DNA from: Rugalucina vietnamica | Taxonomy: Eukaryota > Mollusca > Bivalvia > Lucinida > Lucinidae | Length of the DNA: 64,000 nucleotides | Reading direction: 5' to 3' | Assembly: GCA_964017185.1 (NCBI GenBank) | Contig: OZ024869.1 | Coordinates: 64,680,931-64,744,930 of the forward strand | Shown here: one piece after another, positions 23,541-36,280 of the stretch | Numbering within the stretch: position 1 is the first letter of the stretch | Layout of the letters: every line of letters begins with the position of its first letter | Position numbers and translations under genes: made by a program | Notes under the pieces: generated by a model | The model's database searches: none | What the model saw: only the letters and a program-made list of their open reading frames with translations | Told to the model about the DNA's origin: nothing

Positions 23541-23779
23541 TGAGCCATGTCATGACAAAACTATCAATGTGGTTTTATGAACAGGTCTGACACAAGCCGA
23601 GCTGTACAAGTACCGAAGATGGCTATAGGCTATATATATACATAGATGTTGGATTGGAAAGTAGAGAAATTGTAGTGTCCAAAAACAAAGGTGCTGATCA
23701 TCTTCACAGTTATTGGGAAGCTGATCTGCATCTTTGCTTTCACATATGCAAAATGTTTGTTTTCTCATGGAGTGGCTCA
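23541..23779 (+). mobile_element. TGAGCC-GGCTCA MITE
   Basis: The ends TGAGCCATGTCATGA and TCATGGAGTGGCTCA are inverted repeats. The interior matches 57928-58153 (ACAGGTCTGACACAAGCC, then AAACAAAGGTGCTGATCA), with an extra TATATATA stretch. Confidence 0.8.
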
Positions 23780-23902
23780 TACATTCTGTGTAGTTTTCCA
23801 AATCTCCCTGAAATGAAAGCAAAATCTCTGAGCATGCCAAATTTTTAATTAAACTTCACTTGATACTAAATTCTTTATTATTTTTTTCTTCTTATTCTTC
23901 AG

Positions 23903-23954
<52 letters not shown>
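23903..23954 (+). repeat. (GT)n microsatellite
   Basis: About 25 uninterrupted GT dinucleotides. Confidence 0.97.
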
Positions 23955-23959
<5 letters not shown>

Positions 23960-25371
23960 TCCCAAAGCATTTTTTCTTCTTTGTAGGAAATAAGGAAATA
24001 ATGTTCTGTGCTCACATTTTGTAGCACAAGGTCAAATTCATAATTTAAAAATAAAATGATTGAAAAGTAAAAAAAAATAATAAAAAAATAAATAACTGCC
24101 TCTGTGGCTATTATTTGTAATATAAATGCATTTTTCTTTCTCCCTCTTAAAAAGATTAATAAAACATATTTTTCTAGTGAACAATATGCCAATCTTCTAA
24201 TAGACACTAGAATTGGTAAGTCACACAGGTAGGCTATGTTCAATAGACAGTCACAGGTCATAAATCACCATTCAGTGTCTGGGGTCAAAAAATGGTCGTG
24301 TCATAAAAAAACATGCTCAAGCATTTATGCAAACAGTATTATAGGTTATGATCAGCCTGTACATTTTAAGTGATGGATCAGCACATCATTTTTTGCTGTT
24401 GATTGCAATTGTTTTATATCAAACACACATTTAATAGAAACTAGACACTGTGGCTCAACAGATGTACTTTTTTTTGGAAATATTGAAGGTAGACTTTCTC
24501 TTGATGGTACTCAAAAAGACAAAAGGATAGAAATTCATTTTAGTCAATGCATCAGGTGATGCCTCACCTTTATATGGATATGATTGTTTGTTTTTATTCT
24601 TTAAACATGTTACAAATAAATAGTCTGGAATATAATTACCAGAAACTTTTTATTGTAAGTATAATATTTATAGAAATTTTTAGTTTTTAAATACTATTAA
24701 TTATGAAATACATGTATGTCAAAACCTGACTTTGAAAAAATACATCATTATGCAACTGGGGGGGGGGGGGGGGGAGGCAGGGTGGTATGAACAGTATTTC
24801 TTGCACACCTGACGAGAAAATAGTACATTTACTTGGGTTGTTTTTCATGGATCATTTGAACTTTGTGTTTTTTTTATTGGTCGGCAAGCTAACTCTTTCG
24901 TGAGGAAAAATCAGTATTGGTTACCGGAACTGCACCTTTCCCGCCTCTTCGCTCATTCGGTTGAGGGTATAACTCGGTCAATATCTCTGTGATTTAATCA
25001 TTTTTAGACGCTTATAAAATCATAATTTGCCAGAAACATAACAGGGTTCATACCTTGAGTTGTAGTAATTGTGAAGATCGAAAAATACATGTAAAGCTTT
25101 TATTAATATTTTTGTTTTGTTTTCATATTTTCTGCTTTTAATTCGGTAAGGTTACAGCGAAATACACCGTGGAATTCACCTCGTACGAATGACTTATGAC
25201 GTCACGCCGACCCGATCAATATAGAGAATATACATATATGTATAGAGAGACCTTGATTATATTAACATGAAGATTTTTAGTATAAACATTGGGTTTTAAT
25301 TTCAATGTGTGGAAAGACCACACACTGACAGATATGGGAACCTTTGAACAAGCTATCATTTACTGACTTTT
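23955..25371. other. unannotated AT-rich DNA with G run
   Basis: Contains a homopolymer G run near 24759-24774. No gene or complete repeat seen. Confidence 0.4.
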
Positions 25372-26568
25372 TATACCCCCGGCATTTATGCCGACGGGTA
25401 TATAGCTTTCGCTTTTCCGTTCGTCCGTTCGTATGTTAGTTAGTTAGTTAGTTAGTTAGTTCGTTTCTTCATTCGTAATTCCGGAACGTTCATGGAATTT
25501 ACGTCAAAGTTTTGGTTAAAGTTTCTCTAGAGGTGTATATCTCATGAACCAATGGTTAGAAACCATTCATATTTGGACCATAGGTACCCTATAGGGTTTG
25601 CTTTGTTTCCATGAGTTCGGACCCCAGGGCCCATGCCCGGGGGTAGGGCTGGAGGTCAAAATCTAGGTCACCTTTAAAATAAACTATTTACAATTTTAAT
25701 GTTTCTTCTCTAAGTCCATATCTTAACAAACAATCATAGGGATGTATTCTTATTTAGTTCCTAGATACCCTATAGGGTTTGCTTTCATATTTCATGCCCG
25801 GTACCATCTGATTCTCCAGGGGTGGGGCTAGAGGTCAAAATCTAGGACTTATTTATAATATGATAAATACCAGGATAAATTTTCTATAAGTCTATTTTCT
25901 TGACATCCACAAAGTCTTGTCAGAAAGCATTCATACTTAGACCATAGGTACCATGTAAGGTTCAGACACTAGGGTCCATGTTCGGGGGGTGGGGCTAGAG
26001 GTCAAAATGTAGAACTTCTTTAAAAATTATAATTTCTGTACTTTTCTCTACCACTATGTTTAGAAATGATTTGTACATGCACCAAAGGGACTCTATAAGG
26101 TTTGCCTTGTTCCTAATGACATTAGACTCTAGGGTCCGTGCCCAGGGTGGGGCTAGAGGTCAAGATCTAGGACATCTTATTATTATTTTTTTTTAATATT
26201 ATGGAAGAATGACATTCTACTTTACATCTAGGACCGAGGACCTGACCCTCAATGTCCGCGATCAAGTCCTAGATTGAGTATACAAGTCAGCTCTGTATAC
26301 TGTTCTAAAATAGATCGTCATTCTACTACATTCCCCACCCCCACCCCCCCTTCCCATGGTTTTAGACAGTGCTTTTTGCAAATACAAATTTATAAGTAAT
26401 ACTTGTTGAGGTTGCTCTCTTTTATACGGGAATGCAGGTTCATTGTATCAGTGTCAGTGAGCATGTCTGGGTGGTGGGCCGGGAGGGGGAGGGGGGGGGC
26501 TAGGGGAGGGGGGGTTGGAGGGTGCTACCAGCCGGGGGTATACGTGCCTCTCAAGGCACTTTTTCTAG
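25372..26568 (+). mobile_element. Helitron/Helentron-like non-autonomous element, copy 1
   Basis: The left end TATACCCCCGGCATTTATGC forms a hairpin closed by GACGGGTATA. The right end has AGCCGGGGGTATA, a subterminal inverted match of the left end, followed by the hairpin GTGCCTCTCAAGGCAC, TTTTT and CTAG. A stem-loop shortly before CTAG with no TSD is the Helitron pattern. The interior has repeated GGTGGGGCTAGAGGTCAA modules and a TTAG microsatellite (25437-25462). No Rep/helicase is present. The second copy is at 56052-57248 in the same orientation. Confidence 0.72.
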
Positions 26569-27026
26569 TTTTTTTTATTCCAAAGAACCGTGGGTCAGAC
26601 AGTTGGATTAAAAAAAAAATCAGTATAATAACGAAAACATGCCTGTACACTTTGGTTTTTATTCCTACTAATTTGTAAAAACTGAAAAGTTTTAGTAGAA
26701 AAAGAAAAGAAAAAGTTTCAATTCTTATTTTTAACGCTTCTAACATGTACCCACAATCTATGTTTTGGAATAAAAACAAGAAAAACAGGAGTTATTTGCC
26801 CCATGAATTTTGCGCAGTTGAAAATGTAGTATATTCTGTAAATCCGGACATTTTTGTGTGACTTTTATTTTGTGAGTTTTCTATTTCCAAATTATTAGCA
26901 AGCATGTATACAGAGTTGTAAATCTTAATTGGGCTTTAGGGCTTTAGGACATTTCCATTTGGGTAAATACACAGATCATAAGCTGTTTAATTGTAGCACT
27001 TCTTGAGTGGTTATATTTTAAAGCAA
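26569..27026. other. repeat-fragment interval
   Basis: Holds a fragment of the hairpin MITE family (ATGTACCCACAATCTATGTT near 26745). No gene seen. Confidence 0.5.
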
Positions 27027-27659
27027 GCGGCCCCAGTGGCCAAGCGGTTAAGAGCGCTGTTTCTTAATCACTCGATCATCTCACCGCTGTGTTTGTTGTG
27101 GGTTTGAGCCCCAAACTGGGCACATGTGCGACAAGCCAAGTTCTGCTTGCGGGTTTGCAAGATGGTTTTTCTTGGGGTTCTCCCTTTTTCGCCCACAGTC
27201 ACCTACTGATTTGCTCGTCTCACACAGTGGTAGAGCTAAGTTTTAGGGAGGGCAGGGTGCATACTATCAGTATGAGGGCACTTTATGCGTGAAATCCTGA
27301 TATGAGGGCACAAAAAATGTCATTTGCTCATTAAAAAGGGCACTTGTACATGCTACAATTAGTTATTTTTTCTCAAATAAAGGCTTTATAGTCATTCTTC
27401 TAAATAAAAGGGCTTAATATTTCAATAGCTAACACAATAATTATACCAGAAATGTAAAACATTATGTATTTTTCAATATTTTGATGTTCTGAAAAGGATA
27501 AGGTGCTACCCTGGCCTCTGGGGGTCAAAAGGGCAGGGTGCATTTTCCATTTTCAAAATGAGGGCAGGGTGCTCCCCCCTTTGACACCCTTCTAGCTATA
27601 CCACTGTCACATAAGCTGAAATATGGTTGAAAGTGGCATAAAACTGAATTTTAAAAAAT
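27027..27659 (+). mobile_element. tRNA-derived SINE (family A), interrupted
   Basis: The head GCGGCCCCAGTGGCCAAGCG and body run to GTCTCACA, and the SINE resumes with TCACATAAGCTGAAATAT at 27607 after a 382-bp insertion. Its continuity across the insertion is confirmed by the intact copy at 1283-1529. Confidence 0.88.
27225..27606. mobile_element. CAGTGG-type TIR element nested in a SINE
   Basis: Left end CAGTGGTAGAGCTA and right end TAGCTATACCACTG are inverted with one mismatch. TCACA is duplicated on both sides (27220-27224 and 27607-27611). Ends in CAGTGG suggest a hAT-type non-autonomous element, although hAT normally makes 8-bp duplications. Confidence 0.8.
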
Positions 27660-27736
27660 ATATATACAGTGTATATATAGTTTAAAGCACATTTTGGGTG
27701 TCATGACATCCTAATGTTGTGTAGTAGTCCCATTAA

Positions 27737-29171
27737 GGATGTTCGCTGCTAACATTTGACATTTCGGAACTTCCGGTTTTTCTTTTGTTGAATATCTCGT
27801 AAACGGTTGCAGATATTTTCCTAATATTTTATATTTGGATACATATTGATGATATGCATTGAATGAGCCATGAAAATTGTTAATCTATAGAGGATATTCA
27901 AGTTTTTGGAGTGAATATGAGTTTTATTTCATTGAGTGAAGTGAAAAATTTTTATATTTCATGAGTGCCGAAGGCACGAATGAAATATATAATTTTTCAC
28001 TTCACGAGATGAAATAAAAGTCATATCCACGACAAAAACTTGAATTTTCTTTTTATTATATTGCATGTAGTCATTGTAACGTTGCGCGCTAAAGCATATG
28101 ACGTCAAAATCTTAAATGACGTCATTACGTCACGTCATTACGTCGCTGTTGTGTGTGAACGTTCATTGCGTCAACAATAGCATAGATTATGAAATTTAGT
28201 TATGTATAAATTAGAAATGAAACGGTGGAATCGTAATTTGCGTATTCCCAAATCTTATATTTTCACATGTGAAAATATAACTTTTTTATATTTTCACATG
28301 TGAAAATATAACTTTTTCAAATATTGGTTATATTTAATACATATTTCTCTATATTTCATCACTTGCCATATAATAAAAGAAACTTCATTTTTTCACCCCA
28401 TTTTCTGCAACTTTTCAGAAAATTTTAGCTGTCAGTAAAATTTAGGGGGTAGGTTAGATTAAACTTGAATATTTCACATCTTCAAATTAAGTGCACTAGT
28501 TCGATGTTTATTTAAGCAGCAGTATGTGTGTACATGGTCTCCTAAGTCAGTCTTTGTGTCTTTGGTGTGCTAGTTTTAAAATTTTAGGTGGTATTATGAA
28601 ATGGGCTTTAAGAAACAAAACAGCTGAAAAAAGGCTGAATATGGCAATTTTCAAGTTGTTGGTTCTCTCTTATATGCACATTACCCTATATATTTCTTTC
28701 TTTTATTCGAACAGTATTACCAAATTCTATGTTGTGTGAAAATACAAGAAAAAGTTTGAATCAACAAATATGGGTTTGGCACATTTCAAAATATTGATTT
28801 TTTTCCGACTTTTCAAGTATGGTGGTAGGGTTGGAAAAGGAATCGTAAAATTTTGTTACCCACTTCAAATTGCAATTTTTTCTATGATTTTGGTCCAAAG
28901 TAGTCTGCGTAACGTAAATACTATGACTTTTGAAAGCAGTCTAGGTGTATTTTTGTTCAAAACAGGTATGATTCAAAGAATTAAAAATTAAGTTAATTTT
29001 ACTAATTTTAAAACATGGTGCTCAGAGCTCTCATTCAGAGGCCTGTAGCTTGGAAAAATGCACACTACCCTATATTTATTTTGTTTTCAAATGTCTTGTG
29101 TTGTATTTTGGAATCAAAAAAGAGCGGATAGAAAAAAAGTTTGAATACTTTTTCATTGGCAGCGAACATCC
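27737..29171. mobile_element. TTAA-flanked TIR element, 1.4 kb, non-autonomous
   Basis: The TIRs GGATGTTCGCTGC and GCAGCGAACATCC are perfect, with TTAA at 27733-27736 and 29172-29175. The flanks join into family B SINE text (GTCCCATTAAATGGAGG), which 5232-5245 shows uninterrupted, so the empty site is visible. TTAA duplications point to Kolobok or piggyBac mobilisation. The interior has a palindrome of about 150 bases (27898-28048) and no transposase. Confidence 0.88.
27898..28048. repeat. large near-perfect palindrome
   Basis: ATTCAAGTTTTTGG pairs with the distal AAAAACTTGAAT. GTGAAGTGAAAAATTT pairs with AATTTTTCACTTCAC. The centre is GTGCCGAAGGCAC. Confidence 0.88.
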
Positions 29172-29249
29172 TTAAATGGAGGATAAACCTTCGGACATAA
29201 CCATAGCTGTTGACTGGGACTTAAAATATCTATTCAAACAAAGTTATTT

Positions 29250-29540
29250 TAAGGGTAGTCTGACTAATATTTTAATAGTCTGGTCTTGTTGAAGGCAAGG
29301 TTTAGTCTTCAAGCATGTAAAACTTACAAAATGAAGTACCTTGATGGCAGAAATGTTTGCTTATACCAACAGTATGAAATGTTCCAGACTTCGCAGAATA
29401 AAGTTTTGTGCCCTAACTTACATTGTTCACTATATAATATTATGTCTTGCCAAAAGTTAAGCATAATGCAAAAAGAAATAAAAGAAACTACATGTACCAA
29501 TTTTATTTAGTTGAGCCCATTGTATGCAACTTTCTATTGA
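29250..29540. other. unannotated DNA
   Basis: No feature recognised. Confidence 0.35.
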
Positions 29541-29544
29541 AAAT

Positions 29545-30560
29545 TGCATTATGTTCTGAAGGGTACTGTGTATTTAATTTATGGATTGGAGTCATGGATT
29601 GGAGCCATGGATTGCAGTACTGTATTGGAGTAAAATGTTGGAGAGAAAGAGAAACAGTTATTCTGGTGGTGAAATTGGTCTTGTTTGAATGCACTCCATA
29701 GCGCAGCATGTAACAAAGGACTAGGGCATTTAACACCTGATTTTGGCCTCAGATTTTGTCAAAAAATAAATTTTGGAATTTAGGTGAGAAAACTATTCCT
29801 TAAAACAGCCATATGCTTCCTCTATTAAAAACAAGGACAAGTACTCCATTTATCCTACAAGCGTTGCCCAGAAGAACCTTAGATAGAGCACATTCTGCAC
29901 TTTTTGGTCTATTTTCGACCATTTCTGAACACATTTTTTAATTTTTAAGTGCCAGCCCACACTCCGAACAAAATGATACTTAGCATGCAATATCCCTGGG
30001 TGATACTTCATAATTATTTCACAATAAGAAATTGTTCGTCGCGTGGGCCGGTAGTTGAAAATGATGTTGAATGGTGAAAAATTGACCCAAAATTGCAAAA
30101 AATGGTATTTCTATGCTTTTCGGAGCATTGCCATGGCAACATGTGTAATTTGAACGTGATAGTTGTGATAGAGTTTATAAGCAGGGACCTATACCTGCTA
30201 TATGTAATACTTCTCTCCTCAAAATTCCGAAATTCAATTTTTTATCAACACATGAGGCCGAAATCAGGCCTTAAATTCCATAGGCCTTTATGCATTACCC
30301 ATATACATGTAAATCATGGAAAATTTATGGTTAATTTATGTTGCATATCCGTTACTCATTCAGTTTATGCATTCATTACACATTTTGTGTTACGTTCACC
30401 CAGGGCGAACTGTGTACCACCAGAAATGAGTTTTTCTGTTCCTGGACTCAAAATTTAACTCCAATATCCACTCCAATACTCCATCCCATGACTCCAAACC
30501 AAGAATCCAATCCATGACTCCAGTCCATAAAATACACAGTGCCGTTCTGAAACCACACTG
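29545..30560. repeat. inverted repeat with TGGATTGGAGTCA words, spacer about 0.8 kb
   Basis: The left arm at 29545-29640 (TACTGTGTATTTAATTTATGG, then GGATTGGAGTCATGGA) pairs with the right arm at 30455-30560 read in reverse. Each arm is itself a short tandem series of TGGATTGGAG. The spacer includes an X-box-like GCATTGCCATGGCAAC at 30124. Terminal duplications are not defined. Confidence 0.7.
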
Positions 30561-31529
30561 ATCATAGAATGTTCTGGCAGTTTCATAAGAAAGCTGATTT
30601 TTAAATAAAAGTTTCCTTTTAAAAGGAATGTTTGCACAGAAAAAGAAAAATAGAATATTTTACTACTGTCCATACACATTCTTCAAGAAATTGCATTTTT
30701 GCAAAACCTCACTTTTCTGAAACACCTCAAGAAAATTATGACAATTTATCTCTATTTTGCATTCCAAAAGTCTAAAAAGGTGTAGCAAAAATTATGAAAA
30801 TAGGTAGTGGTAGGACGGTTAATCGAGTTCATCGAGCATTACTCACTTTTGGGATCCTGATTTGATGATCAGTACTTTTTCCTGTAGTTGATTAATCGGT
30901 TCCAAAATTTGAATGTTGCAGTTAGTTTTGATCAATTCATTTTTACTGGCAAAGCACTTCCAAAAGTCTAAAAAGAGCAAGTTTTTCCATATTCCAGACA
31001 GAAAAAACACTCTGTCATGTGGGCATACTTTGGTTCTATTAAAAATGTGGTGGTCTGGCATGTTAAGCTACTCTGGACATGGGAAGGGTTGTTTGCCACC
31101 ACTGCTTAAAGTTGTATATTTTTCATGAATAAAAAATGGTACCTGAAAATCATGGCCATTGAATATAAAATACTCTGTTTCTGCTTGAAATAATAGTACT
31201 GAGAATTTTTTAATAAAAATCTGAGAAAATAAGCTTCATCAAGCAAGGCACATTACAACACATGTACATCCAAAACTACAATTTTAATTCAGAGGATTAG
31301 CTAAACATGTACGTCCTCATCTTACAGGTAGCAACCGAGGCATACAGTCCAAACAGTGTGTTTGACTTACAAATGAGCGGATGTACTGATATCCTACTTG
31401 CGATGTTTTAAACCTGGTCCTATACAAACCAGCTTAAACAGTCACAGGGGCAAGTTTTGGAGTTTCCTGTCCGTGAAGCATAATTTAGATGTGTTGTTAT
31501 AGTAACTGCACACTGCACAGTCTTAGAAT
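30561..31529. other. unannotated DNA with fragment of the 7.4-7.9 kb element
   Basis: GAAACACCTCAAGAAAATTA near 30719 matches 7451 and its surroundings. Otherwise nothing is recognised. Confidence 0.4.
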
Positions 31530-31535
31530 TTCACA

Positions 31536-32125
31536 CAGTGCTTGCACTAGTGGACGTTTTGGGCGTTTTTACGTCTTGAAATGACTCCCGTACGTCGACA
31601 AATGGCACAGCAGACGTCAGCTGACTTCCACAAAAATCCTCCTACGTCCTGCAGCAAGGCACGCGACGTATGGTCAGAAATGAAAATTTACCTATTTCAG
31701 TGTATTGAAATCCATCTTAAAACTCTTAAATTAGGGATTAGTGACAGCGAGTCCATGCCTTCAGGGTGTAAAGGTGTCTTATTTTAACTGCTGAGCAGAG
31801 AAATTTGTGTCAAAACAATAAACAGATCAAGGTCAAGTGTGATCAAAAGTTTACCGCTAGACACTAAGACAGGTATATTGGACTAATCCATTAATATTGG
31901 GTAAAACTGCAATAGGGAATAGTCCACTCTAGGCTGAATATCAATACTGTGAAGGAAATCAATACACATTTTTGAAGCATCTCAACTTTGCATTTTTTTT
32001 TTTTTTTTTTTTTTTATTTTTTTTTTTTTTTTTTGAACTGAGATATTTTCCACTTTATTATTGTCACATATATGAAAGGCAAGTGTTGGTGGATTTTTTC
32101 TTTCAAAACTTTTTTAATAAGCAAG

Positions 32126-32179
<54 letters not shown>

Positions 32180-32773
32180 AAAAGATTCTTGTTCTTGTTC
32201 TTGCGCTTCTTGTTCAGCAAACTATCTAGGGAACTCGATACCTTGACCAGACACTAATAATAACAATAATAAAATAAGATAGATCTACTTATATTAAATA
32301 AGGATTAAAATGTATAATAATAAATGAAAATAAGAAATGAAATATGTAAATTAATAATAATTTTCACATATTCATGAATTATATTTATTTAAAGTTATAA
32401 CTGGTACAAGGAATACATACCCCAAGCAAATTGAGAGACTATTTCCCTAAAGGTGACCACTAAGTCACATGAATTTTGAACACTATATAAACATATGAAT
32501 ACATGCATTATAGGTGCAAACAGTACAAAAATGACACTAAAACATAGACAAATAGAACCATAACAGAATTTTCACCTTGGAAGTGTTCTATATATAGGAT
32601 GTAGTTACAAAATAATTAAATGTGTGCATGCACACTTGACACATCGCATGCGAGTAATTTAGACATGCGGCACCGCAACTAAACTATGACTTCCAGATTT
32701 TGGGCCTGTGACTTCCAAATCTTAAAGGGTGGAAGTCATGACTTCCTGGCCCAAAAAGTTAGTGCAAGCACTG
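31536..32773. mobile_element. hAT-like non-autonomous element, 1.24 kb
   Basis: Ends CAGTGCTTGCACTA and TAGTGCAAGCACTG are perfect inverted repeats. TTCACA occurs on both sides (31530-31535 and 32774-32779). CAGTG termini fit hAT, although only 6 bp of an expected 8-bp duplication match. The interior holds long T and A homopolymers (31993-32034 and 32129-32177) and no transposase. Confidence 0.8.
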
Positions 32774-33598
32774 TTCACAAAGGGTTCCTCACGATGCGGC
32801 CCATATACAAGGCTGTTGTCTTGTAATTTATTTTAAAATCATTTAGTGATTGTATCTGATTTACTTATGTTCTTCTTGGTTGTTGCATTGCACAGCAATA
32901 AATGGCATTTATATGTTTATGTTGTTGCACTGTTACAAGACACAAAAAGAAAATAAGAAAGCAAATCTGTGTGGCGAAAACTATATGACTCAAACACGAA
33001 CCTACATAAAGCTACCGCTGTAAACTTATCAAAGACCCAGAACAGCCAAACACGATTATACGCTCTCATCGTAGCCAACCCTGACTCATATATTTTTGTG
33101 AACTATGACACACTCTACGCACACAGATACTCCTTTACATTGATACATGTATTCATTTCCCGAACTCTTTATAGCGCTAGCTCCTTAGTACTTCTCTTTG
33201 CTAAAACGTTTCTTGAGTTATAACCGAAAACATGCTTTTTATACACAAAAAACAGAGACGCAGATCAGCTGTGCAATACTTTCTTAAATCCGAAATTTCT
33301 TGTTTCTAGCCTTCTGTGGCCGTACAGGCTGCTTTGAGTCTAAACTGTTTCAATGTTTTAGAAAGTTGTTGTCATTACAATTACAGGTATTCGCAAATTG
33401 GGCTATAAAGTATCTGTGACATGGAATGTTGATCAAACATTTAATGCACATTATGTTTTTCAAAAATCTTGCTCTTCTTAGTAATTTTTTCAATGTATCA
33501 GCTTGGATTAATATTTTTCGACACATGCAATTATTTGTGGTGATATTCCGCCAAAAAAAAAGAGATTTTACTAAAGATGGGTGTAATTCCTGATCTCA
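32774..33598. other. unannotated DNA
   Basis: No supported gene; the open stretch at 32969-33223 has no domain or splice support. Confidence 0.35.
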
Positions 33599-33607
33599 TT
33601 TTCAATA

Positions 33608-35266
33608 GGCAGTGGCTATTTTGCCGGACCCGGCAAAATAGTCTGTAGGCTATTTTGCCGGACCAAATAGCTGTAATGCACTTATAGGCTATTTTGCCGG
33701 ACCAAAAACTTAGTAAAATTTTTATTTTATATTTTTAAGTTTTTTTATCTACATAAAATTTTTATTTTATGTTTTTAAGTTTTTTTATCTACATTTTTTT
33801 TTTATTTCATTTATTTTAGATATTAATGATTTTTAAGATTGGGATAAATATACAGAAAAAGTTTATAAAAGTCTTTAGATACATCTTGGAGTATGACTGG
33901 CATACTTGGACAAACTAAAAGGGAATCCCTTTTAATAAGAACAGGGAGAAATGTAGTTATACAAAGGTTTGGAGGGTAAATTCAGAAAACACACAATGAC
34001 CTTAAACTCAAGAATAGGCACAATCGACATTTATTGGCATTGCAGATACCTTCAGCTAGCACAGAAGCTTACAAAAGCAGTTTTGTTCCACAAAGTATCA
34101 GTGACTGGAATCACTTCCCAGATTCTCTCTGCTGGAATGTCTGAAGTCTGTGTCCGTTCACATCTCTCATGAGAGTCAGGACTAACCGCCCCTCCCCCCC
34201 CTCCCCAATTAAGTATTGTCAGTTTTGCGTGTCACCAGTGAACTATTCAGATTCAAATTAAATATCCAAATCAACCTATTTATTTCTGTACCAGCTGGTT
34301 TAATTGAAATTGGTAAAAAAAAAAAAAAAAAAAAAATGTAGGTTGTTATCACTATTGTCACAAGTTTGTACTTGACAAAGTCAAATGTTTGAAATTCTAT
34401 AAGTTTGACAGAATAAGAACTTAGATATTGAAAGTATTCTCATATGTATGCATTGGTTCCATCAAGGCAATCATTCTAGAAGAGACTAGAAATATGTGTT
34501 TGTAAAACACTGTGCCACAACAAAATGTTTGTCTCTAACCAGGCATAGTTTATATGAATCAGTCATTCATTTTTGGCTAGAAAAGCCTGATAAAACAGAG
34601 TAGAAGAACCAGATCAAAACTGCCTTTGTACGTAAACTGCTTTATGGGTTTCCAGTAAAAGAATGGCTGTAGTCTGGAAAGCCCAGAGTGGCGAAGTCGG
34701 CCCTATATTTTCCTGGAACTAGCCATGATCAGCCATAAATCTGTTCAAAATTTCACCAGAAAGGGGAATAATTGACTAAAATTTCAACATTTCATAATTC
34801 TTGCAAAATTTCAAATAATGTTCTCTGACATAAAAAAAAAAAAAAATGTTTCAACTTTTTTTTTCATGAGAATTTCAAAATTCTAGCTTTCACCTTTCAA
34901 AAGAAGTGACCAACATACCAAGCCAGCAATCCTCACCCCCCACACAGAGAAAAACAAGCTGAAAGCAATATGCCCTTCCAACTTCTTCCAAAATTGGGGG
35001 CATAAAAAGGCTCAAAAAAACATCCTGTTGATTGATAAATATCTCAAATAAATAAATACATAAATAAAACCAAAATGTATATAGAAATACCTAACAAAAT
35101 ATAGAACAAAATATTTAATAAATATTTAGTCCGGCAAAATAGCCTATACATACAATATAGCTATTTTACCGGGTCCGGCAAAATAGCGCCTAGGGACTAT
35201 TTTGCCGGGTCCGGCAAAATAGCTCCTAGGGGCTATTTTGCCGGGTCCGGCAAAATAGCCACTGCC
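33608..35266. mobile_element. TIR element with perfect 9-bp TSD, GGCAAAATAG module ends
   Basis: Left end GGCAGTGGCTATTTTGCCGG and the right end are perfect inverted repeats, and the 9-bp TTTTCAATA stands on both sides (33599-33607 and 35267-35275). Each terminus is a short series of CTATTTTGCCGG / CCGGCAAAATAG modules. A 9-bp duplication suggests a Mutator-like (MULE) origin. Part of a LINE 3' end (34050-34256) is nested inside. No transposase. A partial inverted copy of the left half is at 39070-39780. Confidence 0.87.
34040..34256 (+). mobile_element. LINE 3' end fragment
   Basis: One frame reads SSFVPQSISDWNHFPDSL, the usual C-terminal motif (F.P..I.DWN.LP) of LINE reverse transcriptase proteins. 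It is followed by the tail word GCGTGTCACCAGTGAAC. Confidence 0.7.
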
Positions 35267-35275
35267 TTTTCAATA

Positions 35276-36125
35276 TGAATATGCTCACAATGCTAAAATA
35301 CAATACTCCAAATGGAATTATAGGGCCAATGAAAGTCGGGCCTTTGGAGTATGGTACAGGTGATTTTGTGCACCCACTCATGCCAAAACAGCTTAAGTGA
35401 TTGAAATTACCTCATGGTATTTATAGGTAAAGTCAGATTTAAGAACTTGCTTGCTAGTCAGTTTCCAAGGACGATTAAACTAAAGTTCTATCTCAAATGG
35501 CTTATGACCCAAATGGCTTGGTTACTAATGATAAATACAATAAATGGTGTTTAGTATGAGCAGAATCTGGATTTTAGAATTTGCTTTGAATCAACAGTCT
35601 TTCTGGTTATATGACTGGCTGGTTTATGATCAAGATACATGTAACTATATGGCTTGCTTTTTTCGTCACAGCTATGTAAGATACCAAGGTGGCAAGACAT
35701 GACCCTTATCATGACACATTTATACCAGCAGTCAGTGGTGCCAACCATGACTTACAGACCCGCTATAACATTTCAATTCATATGATTTTACCTTGACATG
35801 TGATTTTCGTTTTTGACCCCCATGTCATTTTTGACAAGCTATTTCTCAAAGATGGAACAATCATGCAGCATCTTTGTTTTGTTTAAATAAGTCAATCGAC
35901 AATTGAATTCTGATTAAAAGGATATATTGACTCAAAGATAATTTCTTTAGCTTTATTCTTGCAGGAAATTCTTTGACTGAAATAAAAATGTGTAACTTTC
36001 AGAATACATGTAGAATTCAAACTCACCATATCAGTCCTATGGAAAACAAGTATATTGCATATTGAGCGATAATTCACTTGGTGGTGTAATCATAGCATGA
36101 TGTTACATCATGTGTACTTAAGATT
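35276..36125. other. unannotated DNA
   Basis: No supported feature. Confidence 0.35.
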
Positions 36126-36280
36126 GTTGGTTGGTTGTTTGATTGGGGTTTAACGTCCTACCAACAGCTAAGCTCATATGGAGACGGGTTTATAGTCCCA
36201 TCCAACAGACTGGAGAAGCCCGGGATCGAACCTGGTTTACAAGGCGAGTGACATAACCACTGCACCACGGAGGCTTCTAC
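36126..36280 (-). mobile_element. tRNA-derived SINE fragment (family E)
   Basis: On the minus strand: a head with GCAGTGGTTATGTCACTCGC and box B-like GGTTCGATCCCGGGC, then a body ending with GACGTTAAACCCCAATC and a TTGGTTG-type simple tail. Related fragments lie near 7145-7190 and 53310-53420. Confidence 0.7.

Noticed and set aside
23899-24261. 120-codon minus-strand frame ending in HTHTHT
   Set aside because: It runs through the GT microsatellite and AT-rich DNA, with no domain.
31972-32220. Open frames in both strands rich in Phe and Lys
   Set aside because: They are translations of long T and A homopolymers.
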